Below, in pieces: positions 1-12,082 of a stretch of 64,000 nt of DNA. The notes under the pieces were generated by a model. It did not search any database, had not been told where the DNA came from, and was given only the letters and a program-made list of their open reading frames with translations. Numbering within the stretch: the first letter of the stretch is position 1; every line of letters starts with the position of its first letter. The stretch is from Ochotona curzoniae. Taxonomy: Eukaryota > Chordata > Mammalia > Lagomorpha > Ochotonidae. Where the stretch lies: positions 8,740,001-8,804,000 of the forward strand of contig NW_024464918.1 of the NCBI RefSeq assembly GCF_017591425.1, written 5' to 3'. A program made the position numbers and the translations under genes.

Positions 1-302
1 TGTTGGGGGTTTTAACTGACCGGAACTTTACTCTGTTAGCTCTACCTTCAGACCAGAGAAGGTCTCCCCAAGAGGCCACTGAACTTATCTGGACAATAAG
101 ATGCTGGACTTTATGCTAGGTATATGCTTACAATGAAGGAATTTCAACTGAACTTGAACCGTGGTTATGCAGCAAGGTGGAGCAATCCACTATGGGAGGA
201 GGGGTGTGGGAGGGGTGGGGGAACTCCCCAGTGCTTATAAAACTGTATCACATAATACAATGTTAATAACAAATAAAAAATTAAAAAAAAAAACAAAAAC
301 AA
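1..302 (+). mobile_element. LINE-1 3' end (3' UTR and A-rich tail), cut by the window edge
   Basis: The sequence ends in a G-rich stretch (about 190-227), then an AACTGTATCAC-like segment, AATAAA-type motifs and a long A-rich tail (about 273-302). This G-rich 3' UTR followed by a poly(A) tail is the usual 3' end of a lagomorph-type L1. Only the 3' end is visible because the window starts inside it. The family assignment is from memory, not from an alignment. Confidence 0.65.
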
Positions 303-2917
303 ATCTTAAACAACCCAGTGATTGCTTTTGAATCCTAAATCTCCGGGACAATTACCTCCTACAGGGAACATTTTACTCTGCTTTCCCCAACTCTTGAAAA
401 TTCAGAAATGTAACCACTTCTTGCAGACTGTGTGAGCATTTCCTAGTTGGCTCTAGAGCCAACTGCCTTCTCCTCCCTGGAAATTAACCAACTCTAATTT
501 CCAGCAGAGAGCCTGCAGGCATCCTAATGAATAACAACATCCCAGTTGCCCCTCCAAAACTCAGCTGATGACACAATAAGTCACTTCCATCTTTGGGGAA
601 TTTGGAGTTGTAAACACAGTGGTATATCTGAGAAAAATCCTGAAGAATACTAAATAACATGGCAGTTTATAGAGAGAAAAAAAAAAGGATACCACAAATA
701 CAGGACTATAACGGAAGTGAAACTAAGACAGAGAAAAGAATTTTAAAATTGAACAAACGTCAAGTGCTTCTTATAACTCTAAGATGCTTGTCCTACTTCC
801 TTTCTGAAGCCTGGCTACATTCCTAATCTTCATTTCCATGACACATTTCTCAGTTTCTATTTTGTATGATATAAATCCTTTGATTATCTTAAGCAAATGT
901 GCACAGACACACATCAACAAACGAAAATCATACAGCAACTTCATATATCCTCTTGGCTTAAAGTACTAGCTGGTGACTCTTGTTATTTATGCGAGCCTGT
1001 TACTGAGAATGAGTTCGGGGCAGGTGTCCAACGTGGCAAATAACCTGCCTTCTGGTTCTTAACATCGTATGCTGGAGTGCCAGACTAGAGACACCCTTGC
1101 ACTTCCAATCCCAACTTTTACTACTGTGAAGCCTGAGAGTTGCCTGAATACCAAACACCCATGTGTGCATTTAGACTGAGTTATGGTCTCTGACCTTCGG
1201 CATAGCCTAGTCCAAACTGTGGCAGACATTTGGGGAATGCATCATGAGACAATCTTTGTGTGCCTAACGTGGTCTGACACTGCCTATCAAATAAAGGAAA
1301 AATTTTAAAAGTTAGATATATTTTAAAAGAACTCTTCTAAGTTTTTGATAATTAAATGAATACCCCAAACCTCTAGGTGTCCACTTAGCAGAGTATTTGT
1401 AGGGAATATCCAACCAAATGGATCATTGTATTGAGGTAACCTTTAAATCATCTTTCAAATACCAGATTTTCCTGAATGGCTGTTTAGTACAAGATATGAT
1501 GTTAATCTTTATAAGACTCATAGTAAACTATTTACATTACCATGTATGGTAACAAATGAGTTTCTGATATACAGATATGATGAAAGTATATGAGACGAGA
1601 ATTTTTAGCAGGTATACGATCTAATTATGAAAGGAGAAAGCCATATATAGTAACATGTGAAGGTAAATTTTTGTATAAGATCAACTGTGTAAAGCAACAG
1701 AAGGTACTACAAGGTACTTAAAACACACATTCTGTATTAATGACATCATGTTTGAACAGCATTTTTAGTTCGCTCGCCAAGCCTTGAACACTGAGACACT
1801 CTGCACCCTTCTAGAAAGCTTCACCATCACATGGTTTGCTACTGTTGTCAAGGCCACAAATTAAGTTCAATAGAAATCTGAAGTTGTGAAAATGCTTTTT
1901 TCCTCATTCTAAAAACCATTTAGCATGCCATCCAGACACAGTCACAAAGGTTTCTTTTTAAACGTTCATAAACCCATTAGATGCATTAGGGCACATAATA
2001 ACAACAGCAACAACAACAGGAAAGATTAAGCCTGGTTCAATCGCAGAAGCAAATGCCAGATCTCGCTCATCTGTATGCTGCAATAGCTCAGACCACTACC
2101 ACAAGAACGATCACGCAGTATTTATCATAATTTCATTCCTCCTAAGGCCTTAAGATGGCTGGATAACAAGAAAATCACCTCCTTTTCCCTCTTTACTTAA
2201 GATTAATTAAGTGCATGAGGCTTCAAGATGGTTTCCCCCCCGTAAAAATTAAGACACTATTTCAATACCTAGAAAGTAACAACATTACTTACTAGGGTGG
2301 AACAAAAATCAGCACTGTTTACCAAAAAAGATAAATAAGGATTCTAAGAAGTGTTTATAGTACTCAAATATCCTGGCTTGATTTGAAAGTCATTACAAAA
2401 GTTTTTTATAGGAAAGTGACTTCAAGTGACCAGAAAGAAATAAGGAAGAAAAGAAATGGCCTGAAGATGGAGGGAGAGAGGGTAGCAATGCAGCATCAAG
2501 CGAAATACTAACAACTGTCAGAAGCACTAATGGTAAGGAAATGACATGGAGCTTTTTGACGATAACAGGCATGTTTACAACCTGACTTCTGGTCCAGCAA
2601 AATTTTACCTGTTTATGGACTATCACTGTTTTCTGAGTTAAGATGAAAATCCACTTATGTCAATATTCTCCTCGTTTTAAGCTTTAACAGAACACTTATG
2701 AAATAAAGGTTCTTCACCCTGATAAAAGAATATTGATCTTCATTCATGGTAAGAGAATTGTAAACTACTCTAAAACAGCATTTCCAAACAACTGGATTGA
2801 CAGTAATTAAAAACTTTGACCATTCATTCCAATGAAGAGCCAGGATTTCTTTGACACTGCAGACAGGAATGCAGTCCCAAAAAGAAGGCATTTCAAAATA
2901 CGGAATTAAAATACATA
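303..2917. other. Single-copy DNA, no gene seen
   Basis: AT-rich non-coding sequence. It has short A and CAA runs (about 2000-2020) but no SINE, RNA gene or convincing exon that I can support. Confidence 0.5.
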
Positions 2918-2920
2918 GAC

Positions 2921-3251
2921 TTTTTTTTTAAGATGTATTTATTTTAATTGGAAAATCAGATTTTACAGAAAGAAGTAGAGACAGAGAGGATCTTACAATC
3001 AGCTGGTTACTCCCCAAGTAGCCACAATGGCTAGAGCTGAGCTGATCTGAACAAAGGAGCCTGGAGCTTCCTCCAGCTCTTCCACACAGGGGCAGGTTTC
3101 CAAGGCTTTGGGGTGTCCTCAACTGCTTTCCCAGGCCATAAACAGGGAGCTGGAAGGGAAGTGGAGCAGCTGGAATAAAAACAGGTGCTCATATGGGATC
3201 CTGGTGCATGCAATCTGAGGACTAAAGCCACTAGACTGCTGTGCTGGGCCC
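2921..3251 (-). mobile_element. C-type SINE, minus strand
   Basis: It starts with a T-run (the reversed A tail) and runs through the typical reversed body (cagagaggatctt, then ccaggcc at about 3133) to the 5' end 'gctgggccc' at about 3243-3251. It is near full length but diverged. I could not see a clear target-site duplication. Confidence 0.85.
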
Positions 3252-6200
3252 CAGCAGTTTCTCTTTTCAATACAGTAACTCTACCTTAGGGGTGACTCTG
3301 AAGGTATGTGTGTACACACACACATACATATACATATAATATAAAAATAAATTTTGCAAAAAAAAATACTGCTGCTTATTTTGTAATTGATAAAATACTG
3401 AAAACTGCCCACATTCTCAAGCACAGAAAGTAATGAGTTCAATGATGAGCACATATGATGAACTGTATACACAAACTATAACAGAAGATGCATAACACGT
3501 TACATATGGCATAAGAAAAAAAATACTAAACAAGCATGTTCAATCGCTTATTGTTACCAAAAAACTAACATGCAAGCTTAATCCAAAACAAATACAGTTA
3601 TTTCACAACACACTTGAAACGCAAGATTGAACAGAAAGGGACAGAACAGAGAAAATATTTGTGCATTCTGCATTTATACTCTTATGCCTAGAGGTACATT
3701 AACATTCTATACATCCAAAAATTAAATAGAGTAAAATAGAAACAAGTGAGCTATTTATATTCCCTATGAATAAACTAGCAAGACTTGAAGGCACAGTCAA
3801 TAGGATGAAGAACCCATGTGAAGCTAAAATGGAGCATTTTGTTCTTATACCTCCGGTTTTGGGCAGAATGAGGTACACGGCATGAGGGCAAAAGCCTCCA
3901 AAATCCAATTCTTTTCGATAGTTTCGTTTAATAACATGTTATGGGTGAGTGAGCAAAGAAAATATTTTTGGTGCATTGTAAGTTCAAGCAAATGGGGAAA
4001 ATTTTTTGATGATGGATATCAAGTTTTTCACAGAAGACAAATATCTATCTAATTTAATAACAGACATGCATTATAAGAAGTGCAAATGTTTTACCATTCT
4101 GTCCCGATAGAAACATCATGAGGTGTACTTGCAGTAAGTGGACAGTATGGAGTCAACACTCAAGAAACAAGTTGAGCAGAGAATCTAGGAGGCAGCGAAT
4201 GGCAGAACAGGACATATTATCTTACAGTCAAATTTTCTTTCTACTGAGTAGCACTGTTGAAAAGTATAAGGCAGTTTCTATTCCCCACCAAAGAGTAAGT
4301 TATTTGGAAACCACTGAGTCCAGAGATGGAGAAGGCAAACTCAGGGTAAAGAACAACACAAAATATGGTGGGGTATATCATAAAGAGAGAGAAATCAACA
4401 ATAAGTCATTTCTGGCCAAAGGTGTACAAAGGAACAACACCACAACAAAAATAAAGACTTACAAGCTATCAATTTGGAGATTACCATATTTTTCCAGATC
4501 ATCCTTATAAACAATAAACAAACAGATGAATACAAATACACACACATATACACAAACATACACAGGATACAGTATATAAGTATATAAAGGCTAAAACTAG
4601 AATCCTGAATGTTAAAAGTTTACTAAATAATGTTCAAACACCATATTCATTCAAACATAATCACTCTAAAAATTGAACCACAAGTAAATCAACACTAGAT
4701 GCTAAACCCAGTAGGAAATCTTGATAGGGAACTGTTATTTGCACAGTCTTCAAGTAATTCTCACTGATTTAATAGCTGTAAAGGAGGAGGGAAAAAAAAC
4801 TCAGTAATTATACAAGGGAGAAGAGAAATGTGCCAGCACCTTCACCAGATGTTGAAATTACCACCACCTATGGCAGCAGTTGGACTTTGCGTGTCTCCAA
4901 GTGTTTTGAGAAAAAATAAAAGATACCCTCTGGAGCAAGGTAGTGAGAAAACATAACCATACTGAGTGTGCTAAGAGTAACATACCAATGCACGATGGGA
5001 GACCGGGAGATATTTCCATTAAAAATATGATCAAGGCAAAGAAAAAGCACGTACATGTTCCATGTTAAAAAATGTTCAATAGAAATCACAGCCCGCCCCA
5101 TCCCAGTTTCTGTGTTCTAGTAGTTTGAGGAGAGGGAAGGAGGGCTGGGTTCCTATAAAGGATGTGCTTAGTCCCACTGACCTGACAGAAAAGAAACGCT
5201 AACTTAGATACGGTGACCTATCATTGCAAACTCATAAATTTCATTACTCTTCTGTTTAATAAGAGAAGATCCTAGTTCCTAGGAAACCATGCCAAAGAAG
5301 TTACAGGAAAAGGTCATCACAGGTGATTTTGACTGTCAAATCACTCAGCAAAAGCATGAACACATCCGCACACACAAAGTGCAGGTGAGAGTGGCCTCTT
5401 GTAACATCTCTCAATTCACATGAATCCGGCTGCCTTGCCTCCCACACCCAACATGATCTTTGAAGTTTCAAGAAACACAGTTTTTATTAAAAAGATATTG
5501 GAAAATGTCATTTTAAAATACAGTTACCAACTTGGAGTCTCAAATACCTGCTAAGTGAAAGGCACACCACATAGCAACTATAGGTTAATTTTGCAAAGGA
5601 AATTCTAATTTTGATGTAATAATTTCTGCTGTATTTCCCAATCGAGTTGGTAAAAAGATTACTAATTTTTTTGCTAAGAAGCTTCATTGTTATTTTAGAA
5701 AAATAAAACACATCTGAAACATAATTTTTTCTTCTTTAGCCCGAAGGTTGCTAAAATCCTGAAATTTGTGTGTCTCTTATTCATCTGCTTCTTTAGAGCA
5801 TAATGTGCTGTCAGACATCACTTATGAAGACATAAAAACTGACAAGAAAGTTTTACAAGCACCTTCATATTTCTAGTTTAGCCTCAAACCATAAATTTGG
5901 GGCTTTGGTGATTACATTTTCATCAATAGAATAAAACATAAATTAAAAATATTTTCTAGCAGACAAGCAATTTGGTGATATGAGTGAATGAAATTTAATT
6001 TATTTACTAATTAGAATCCTATATTTATTATGTAGAATTCAGTTATAGTTACCAGGTGCAGTTTTCAAGTTTCATAGAAAATATCTGTCTAGGTAAAACT
6101 TTACCTAAAAACTCTTTTTGGCATTATATCATTAATTAAACAAAATGCTTTAAGAGCAGTTTCACTTTTGTTTACAAAGTATAATTTATATTTCTTAGAA

Positions 6201-8020
6201 TACTAGCATGATTTTCAGATTCCAGTTTAGTTTTTGCAAGCACTTCCATTTGCCATTTCTCAGTCCCCTGCATTTTAATCCCAGCATGCCCTTTTTTAAA
6301 CTACACTTTCCTTGCCATAATGGTTAAGGAAAGCATGCAATGTGCTTTTGTTCACTTTCAATGATCTTTTCAGTAATGCGTACATGTAGTTTATTTACTC
6401 ATTTCATCATTTTGCAGACCTAATCAAAGGTTAACATAAAATCACCAAAAAAAAAAAAGTGAGTGTTTGTCTTTGAAGCATTCTACCTGACTTTCCCAAT
6501 TAGAGGCAGCATCTGCTTTTTGATTTCAGATTTGTAGCCAGCCAGCATAATTTGTTTAACATGTACAAAGGGATGGAATGGAAAGAACAATTAAATATGT
6601 TAACTGTTATTGAATTATTTTCATGCTGGGTAAGCCCATAAAAAGTAATGAGTGTTGTACAATGGGTTGATTTTAGGCACTCTCCAATTTCCCAATACAG
6701 GCTAACCCACTGGCTGCCACTGAATCTAAATGGATTCATGAGTATAAATTTGATCAGCCAGCATTTTCCATGTAGGAGAGATCTTCACTGTCAAGTCTAA
6801 TGAGTTATCAGTAATGGCAGGCATTTCCTGGCAACAGCTGGGAGCATTTATCTAGAATAAGAAAGGTATAAATGAGTTCTATGAAAACCTATAGGTAACA
6901 GAAAAAGATAAAGGAGATAGCAGAAGGGGTAGACCACCTGACGTGTGGTGGAGAAGAATACAAACCCAGCTTGTCTAAAGGTTTAAGAAATCATGCTTTA
7001 CTTCTCTTAATTGCCTTGCTCCACCATAGAGGATGGGTGTTGCAAATACTACTGGAGGAGATGCAGACAGGTGCAGGTTTTCTTTTTCTTTCTTTATTTG
7101 GAACAGAAAAATGAAATTGTCTAGAAACTTACTAGAACATCCAGCTAAAGATAGTCTCTTAGCATAGAATTAGTAGGACCACGCCACAGTTAAAACTTCG
7201 GTTGATAGCTCTTCAGAAATGTTTACTTGAAGTACACAGATCAGCAGCTTTTGAAGCTCTAAAGATTACCAGGATGCGAGAGCAAATTGTCTCTTCTGTG
7301 GCCTTTTATGTTGATTTCTTTGAAAAAGTACAATCTCTGTAAAGATGTTCTTATTCCTACTTGCTTCCCAAGGACCCAAGTGTCCAATAAGCTTTCCTGC
7401 AACTTCCTCTATCCATCACTAGTGAGATATTCTATTATCAATCACTGTGCTGCCTGTAACAGTAATTCAGTCACCAGTTACTAGTTTAAACCAGTAACCC
7501 ACTGGGCTAACTTAATCCTTTCAAGGAATTATCTGAGTCCTATTTACCAGAGGTTTATGAAATTCTTTAGCTGTGAATTCCTATTACATTTTCAGGTTTC
7601 TGACATCAAGAGAATTCCAGTGAATATTCTAACACACAGTCTGCCAATACACATGTGCAGTTATGCTTCTTTAAGTAAAGCATGGCCACCTAACTCCTGC
7701 ATAGGTCTGCAGAGCACCTTGGCTATAAGGTCGAGCAGACATGATGAAAACAATGAGGAAAGGTTGGTGAACTGTATGTGTCAAACGACTGTGCCATGGA
7801 ACACCCAGGCACTTGTTACATACTGCTAGAGCAGTGTTTGTTAGTGTGTGTGCTGCAGGATGTGACTACTACTTGAATTAGCAGGGTGCCTTGCACCACA
7901 CAGACCCTCCTTACAGAACTGTCTTACTCAATCAATGGAAGGCTGAAATAACACAAAAAAGCTGACCTCCCTGTGAGCACAAAGCATTACCTCCTATCTA
8001 CCTTCCAGCTCTCACAGCAT

Positions 8021-8023
<3 letters not shown>

Positions 8024-8077
<54 letters not shown>
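8024..8077. repeat. (GT)27 microsatellite
   Basis: An uninterrupted GT dinucleotide tract of 54 bases. The apparent poly-Val/Cys and poly-Thr/His reading frames over it are artefacts of the repeat. Confidence 0.97.
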
Positions 8078-8080
<3 letters not shown>

Positions 8081-8631
8081 CACCAACTTCCCTGGGTTCT
8101 CAAGCCTTCCAACCCTCAGACAGCAACTATACCACAGGCTCTTTTTGCAACCTGCAGATCCTGAGACTTCTGTCTTCAAAATCAAAAATATCAATTTCTG
8201 ATTTCATTCATTCTCATATACGTGTAATTACAAAATACACACATAATAAATCTTAGACATGTGTGTAATATACTGTATGTATATACATATACAATAAGGA
8301 ATTAAAATATTTTTGCCCCAAGTAAATGTATCTTATTTATCTTTTCATTCCATCTTCCACAAACTCTTTGAAGCACCATCCTGCATCTAATCACATACAG
8401 GCATGCATATATATATATTTCTTTACTAAGATATAAATCTCTCCCCACATATACATACATCACATACATTGTGTGCACACTCAAAAATACACACAAGTAA
8501 CACAAGGATAGAGTCTGCTTGTGGTCACAGTTTCAGTGAAGAAAAATAATAAACCACCAACATACATACATACACAAGTGAACTTGATGAAAATATGCTG
8601 CCAGTGAATTAATTATCTAAATGGCTGCATT

Positions 8632-8650
8632 CACACACACACACACACAC
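8632..8650. repeat. (AC)n microsatellite
   Basis: A short uninterrupted AC tract followed by ATAT. Confidence 0.9.
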
Positions 8651-8816
8651 ATATAAACACAATAAGTAATTTTTAAATAAATCATAAAATCTGGCATATA
8701 GTTAGTGATTAATATTTACTAAATGTATAAATAAGCTGGCAATTATGATAATCATATATTGTTATTAATATGTTGCAGTAATTATGCAAGTGACACGAAC
8801 AGGGAAGTATGAAAAC

Positions 8817-8932
8817 CTTGCATCGAAATTTTTACAAAATGTTTTCTCTTTCCATTTTTTCCTAATGCATAGGTTATCAAAAGTCTTCCACTGACAATGT
8901 AATTTGTAGCAAAACATGAATGTACTATTTCT
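8817..8932 (-). CDS. Candidate coding exon of an unrecognised minus-strand gene
   Basis: Read on the minus strand, a T-rich stretch ending TTTTTGCACAG gives an acceptor. An open exon of 116 nt follows, ending CAAG before the donor GTTTTC, which lacks the usual A at +3 and is weaker than average. One base completes the previous codon, then 38 codons are open, then one base is left over. The peptide begins EIVHSCFATNYIVSG and ends HFVKISMQ. It has a hydrophobic middle and a basic KNGKRKH patch. The preceding candidate exon (11457-11595) leaves two bases, AG, so the join gives AGA (Arg) and keeps the frame open. I do not recognise the protein. A faint resemblance to small beta-rich domains is not enough to name one. 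No in-frame continuation is certain. Transcript data could overturn this model. Confidence 0.35.
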
Positions 8933-9449
8933 CTGTGCAAAAAGTGAACACGTTTCAGTATCTTCCAGTTTAACAATTAGCATTGAAATCAATATAGTGT
9001 CCAGTGATGACAAAATGTAAGGAAGTTTCAAGGAGGAAAAGAAAAAACAAACTTGCTCCTGATTCTCAGTCTTAGATTTTCATGTTTTGAACCTCATGTC
9101 CACTGGAAGACTTAGTTCATTCTTACAGTTAGTTTAGAACTGATTTATTTTATAACTGTGCTTGTTTTGCAAATTGAAAACAGAAAAAAATCAGTCTTCT
9201 GCATCACTATTTTTGAATTGTATATTATACCTTTTTTTTCTAAATTTTAAGACATTTTACTATTTTTCACTTAATATTTTTATTTAAAGGAATATTTGTG
9301 AAAGCAATATACATACATACAGCCTAAATATAAACAAACAGACACAACCATGAAAAGGGAGATAGGATCATGAATTTCTGGGGTGAGATGGGTGATCTGT
9401 ATCAATTCTCCAGGCCATAATATACCATTGACACTCAAAAGGTATAACA

Positions 9450-9760
9450 AGACAGCAGCACGAATGGTGGTTCAACAATTTAAGCCACCGTCTCTGACAT
9501 CACCTCTCACATCGGAGTACGAGCTTGATTCTCTGCAGCTCTGCCTATTATCCAACTTCCTGCTAATGAGGCTCACATACTTGGGCCCTAGCCACCCACA
9601 CGGGAGACCAGGATGGAGTTCCCGGCTCTAGGACAGATTCGGCTACGGCAGCCATTTGGGGAACTAAACCACAGGGTGGAAAATTAATCTCTCTCTCTCC
9701 CTCTGTGTGTGTGTGTACTGCTCTGCCTTTAACACAAATTAATGGATCTTAAAAAAAAAT
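9450..9760 (+). mobile_element. C-type SINE, plus strand, older copy
   Basis: A tRNA-like head (ggtggttcaacaatttaagcc), the body 'cacccacacgggagacca', 'ggcagccatttggggaac', a CT/GT-rich stretch and the tail 'aatggatcttaaaaaaaaa' match the older lagomorph C SINE in order. It is diverged. Confidence 0.85.
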
Positions 9761-11456
9761 TTGTTTTGAAAATGTAAATAACAAACTTTGTAGTTGCATT
9801 TCTAAGAAGGCATAGGATTAAACAAAGCTATACGCTAGCACCCAATTTTTTTCAGCAAAAATTTTAGAACCTTTAAAGTAGCAAGAATTTTAAGAATCCT
9901 TGGATAGTGGAATAATAAAAAAATAAAACTCTCAATACTGCATATCCACTGAAAAGCCTCTATTTTGTAACAAAATACTTAACAGCACAGGAGGCTGCTT
10001 AGAACACTGTCTTGAATATGAAAATAGCCTTCCAAATATATTATCTATTATGCTCAAACATGCTAACAAGTGTACACATGTACATATTGTGTATCCAAAT
10101 AATGTATCAAGAAAATACATTAGATTAGATACCACTGCCTTTGAAAGGTCTATGTTATTGTGTCTTCAACAAAAACTCAATAGTTTCATTTTGAAAATTA
10201 ATTAGTATTTATCAATAAAAAGGAATTTATTTTAAATATCCCCATTTAATTTCTTCACTTAATATCTGTCACTGTTAACTGCATTTCAGTCTGATACGGA
10301 ACTTGCCATTTTGTTGAATTATTGGGTATCTACAGAATTCTTGGACATCTGAAAGTCCTTGAGGTTTTCATCACCAACACAGCAGAATTGTTTACTATTA
10401 TCCCCTTTGAAGCCAAAACACTTCGTAAGTGGTTATGAATAAAAGTCGTTTGAAATCACCATAAATGACTAACTCTGAAATGGTGCTCATGACAGAAAGT
10501 GCAATCCTTGTCAGTTTCAGATATCACTTAACCGATCTAACTTCAGATGATTACATGTAAAAGCTTAAAGGAGAAATTAGAATAGACACCATGTTTCAAC
10601 ATCTTCTTCCCAAGATCGATATGCAAAAGAAGAAATCCTACAGACATTTGGATTTCAATTTTACCTAAAGTCCCTGACTTTGCACTGACTGTCCCATTTT
10701 ATACTACAATGACTGTATTCAAGAGCAAGGAGATTACCAGCATGCTGCCCAAGGGTAGAACTCTTAAGACACAAAACCAAAGCAGGAAAGGACCCACCCA
10801 TCCACCCAACCTCAAAAGTACATATACACCATAATTCAGTTCACACTGTACTTTCACCCCACCATACTTGCCCTGAAAACATGCCTGCCCCACTTGTCAT
10901 GTACAGGAGAAAAAGTGAAATTTTGGAGAGGGGTGAAAGAAACATAGTTGCTTCTCAGATGAACTTTTCAAGATTGATACAGGGTACCAAGCTAAAATGT
11001 CATGTTTTTCTATGTATCAATATGCTCCAAAAACACAATCAAAATCACTGTTACTTTGTCTTTTGTTCAAATTATCTACACCTTTTCTGAGTATTTCGAT
11101 AAAGTAGCCATACACATAAAGACACATACACTCCACAGCTGAACAACGAAAACAATAGAAAAAATCGGATAAACATTTTCCCTGTCAGAAAACCCAGTTC
11201 TATTTTTCAAAAAAAAAAAAAAAAGTTCAAGAGACTGGAATGTCAGTAAACACAGGCTCAGTATGAGCTTTATGGAAAAATCTGAAATGCTGGGAAATTT
11301 TCATCTATGCTCTACAAATACTCAAAAATTTTAACGTAATACCCAAGCAGTTTTGAACAATACAACTGAAGGGCTGAAAAGCCAGTCTTTCCTATAACAC
11401 CAGACTAAATTCCTTTCCTCATCCACTGAAGCAAAATAATGCTTTACAAGGAGTAC
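9761..11456. other. Single-copy DNA (intron of the minus-strand candidate, if real)
   Basis: AT-rich sequence with a 16-base A run at about 11209-11224. I see no repeat family or RNA gene here. Confidence 0.45.
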
Positions 11457-11595
11457 CTGTGTGTGAATTCTATTACCACACCAAGGTATGCAAGACACTT
11501 CAGCTGTTTCTGTTTAAGGGCGAGACTTGCCTCAACAAAATCCATGTTCAAATGACGACCCACCATGAAAGAAAAAATGTTAGCATCAATATGCT
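11457..11595 (-). CDS. Candidate coding exon of an unrecognised minus-strand gene
   Basis: On the minus strand the acceptor is TTCCTTCTTTAG and the donor is CACAG before GTACTC. The exon is 139 nt: two bases, 45 open codons from HIDANIFSFMVGRHL to VVIEFTH, then AG. Two in-frame Met codons occur (ATGGTG and ATGGAT), so translation could start here if the upstream exons are untranslated. An alternative acceptor two bases further in would make the exon start in phase 0. The peptide looks helical, with alternating hydrophobic and Lys/Gln residues (SLALKQKQLKCLAYLG). It sits about 0.4 kb downstream of the promoter-like patch and joins in phase to 8817-8932. I do not recognise the family. An open frame of this length in one frame has roughly a one in ten chance of arising randomly. 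The support comes from the splice sites, the phase match and the promoter together. Confidence 0.4.
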
Positions 11596-11670
11596 CTAAA
11601 GAAGGAATATTCGTTTGTTTTAAAGAGTCATGGGTAAAGAAAAAGAGACAAAAACGCAATTTTTTCTTAC

Positions 11671-11750
11671 AAGCAGACGCGGGTGGGGTGCTGTGCTAAC
11701 ACGGCTCAGAAGAGCACCCTCAGAGGACTGTGCTTTCCTGAACTTCTGAA
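11671..11750 (-). other. Candidate internal exon (possibly 5' UTR)
   Basis: On the minus strand a very strong pyrimidine tract, TGTTTTTTTCTTGTTTCAG, precedes an 80-nt GC-rich segment that ends CTGCTT before a good donor, GTAAGA. One frame is open for 26 codons (QKFRKAQSSEGALL and on) but has no Met. The other two frames are stopped. It lies between the candidate first exon and 11457-11595, so it is most simply a 5' UTR exon or the start of an N-terminal extension. Confidence 0.4.
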
Positions 11751-11941
11751 CTGAAACAAGAAAAAAACAAAAAAACCCGCTGGTCATCTTACAGTCTCCT
11801 GCCTACACTCTTCTTCCTATACTCCAGAAAGGCAGGCCAAAGAAACTACAAAGTAAAATTCCTCTTGGAGAGTTTTAGAAAGCAGGGCCCACTTCCCTCC
11901 TCCAAAGGCAACCACAAACATTACTCCAACCCCACGCTCAC

Positions 11942-12000
11942 CTTGGTGTGGAAGAGAGATCAGCAGAAAGCTCGCTCAGCCTACATAGCGAAGGGTTTCT
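11942..12000 (-). other. Candidate first exon (5' UTR), left edge set by a splice donor
   Basis: On the minus strand TTCCACACCAAG is followed by GTGAGC, a consensus donor, which fixes the exon's 3' edge at 11942. The 5' edge (transcription start) is only estimated from the promoter motifs upstream. The single ATG is followed directly by TAG, so the exon would be untranslated. Confidence 0.35.
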
Positions 12001-12080
12001 CCCCAGGAGCAAGTAACGTCACGCACCCACGTCCTGCGTGGCTCCCGCCCACTTGCAACTACCAATAGAACACCCTTTGT
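11960..12080 (-). promoter_or_regulatory. Promoter-like patch, minus strand: CCAAT box, GC box, CRE-like site
   Basis: Reading in the minus direction there is an inverted CCAAT (CTATTGGT, 12061-12068), a GGGCGGG Sp1-type box (12044-12050), a cluster with ACGTGGGTGCG, and GTGACGTTA (12014-12022), a CRE-like site. No TATA box is visible. About 430 bases here (11660-12090) hold more than ten CpGs, while most of the window is CpG-poor. The order and spacing suit a TATA-less promoter firing leftward from near 12.0 kb into the donor at 11941. Confidence 0.5.
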
Positions 12081-12082
12081 CC

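Larger units (their letters stand above)
3252..9449. other. Mostly single-copy DNA with microsatellites
   Basis: AT-rich sequence. A 130-codon plus-strand open frame at 4118-4510 has no recognisable domain, no splice context and no promoter, so I treat it as chance. The region lies downstream of the minus-strand candidate gene and contains its exon 8817-8932 and two possible terminal acceptors (4775 and 6851). Short CA/TA tracts lie at about 3308-3340, 8550-8575 and 8632-8650. Confidence 0.45.

Noticed and set aside
4118..4510. 130-codon plus-strand open frame
   Set aside because: No recognisable domain, splice context, promoter or signal. A frame of this length is expected by chance in 64 kb read in six frames.
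7265..7330. Short minus-strand segment with TTTACAG and GTAATC borders
   Set aside because: Phase could fit the candidate gene, but joining it to the next acceptor makes an immediate stop. Too short to support.
7973..8194. Poly-Val/Cys and poly-Thr/His reading frames
   Set aside because: Translation of a GT microsatellite.
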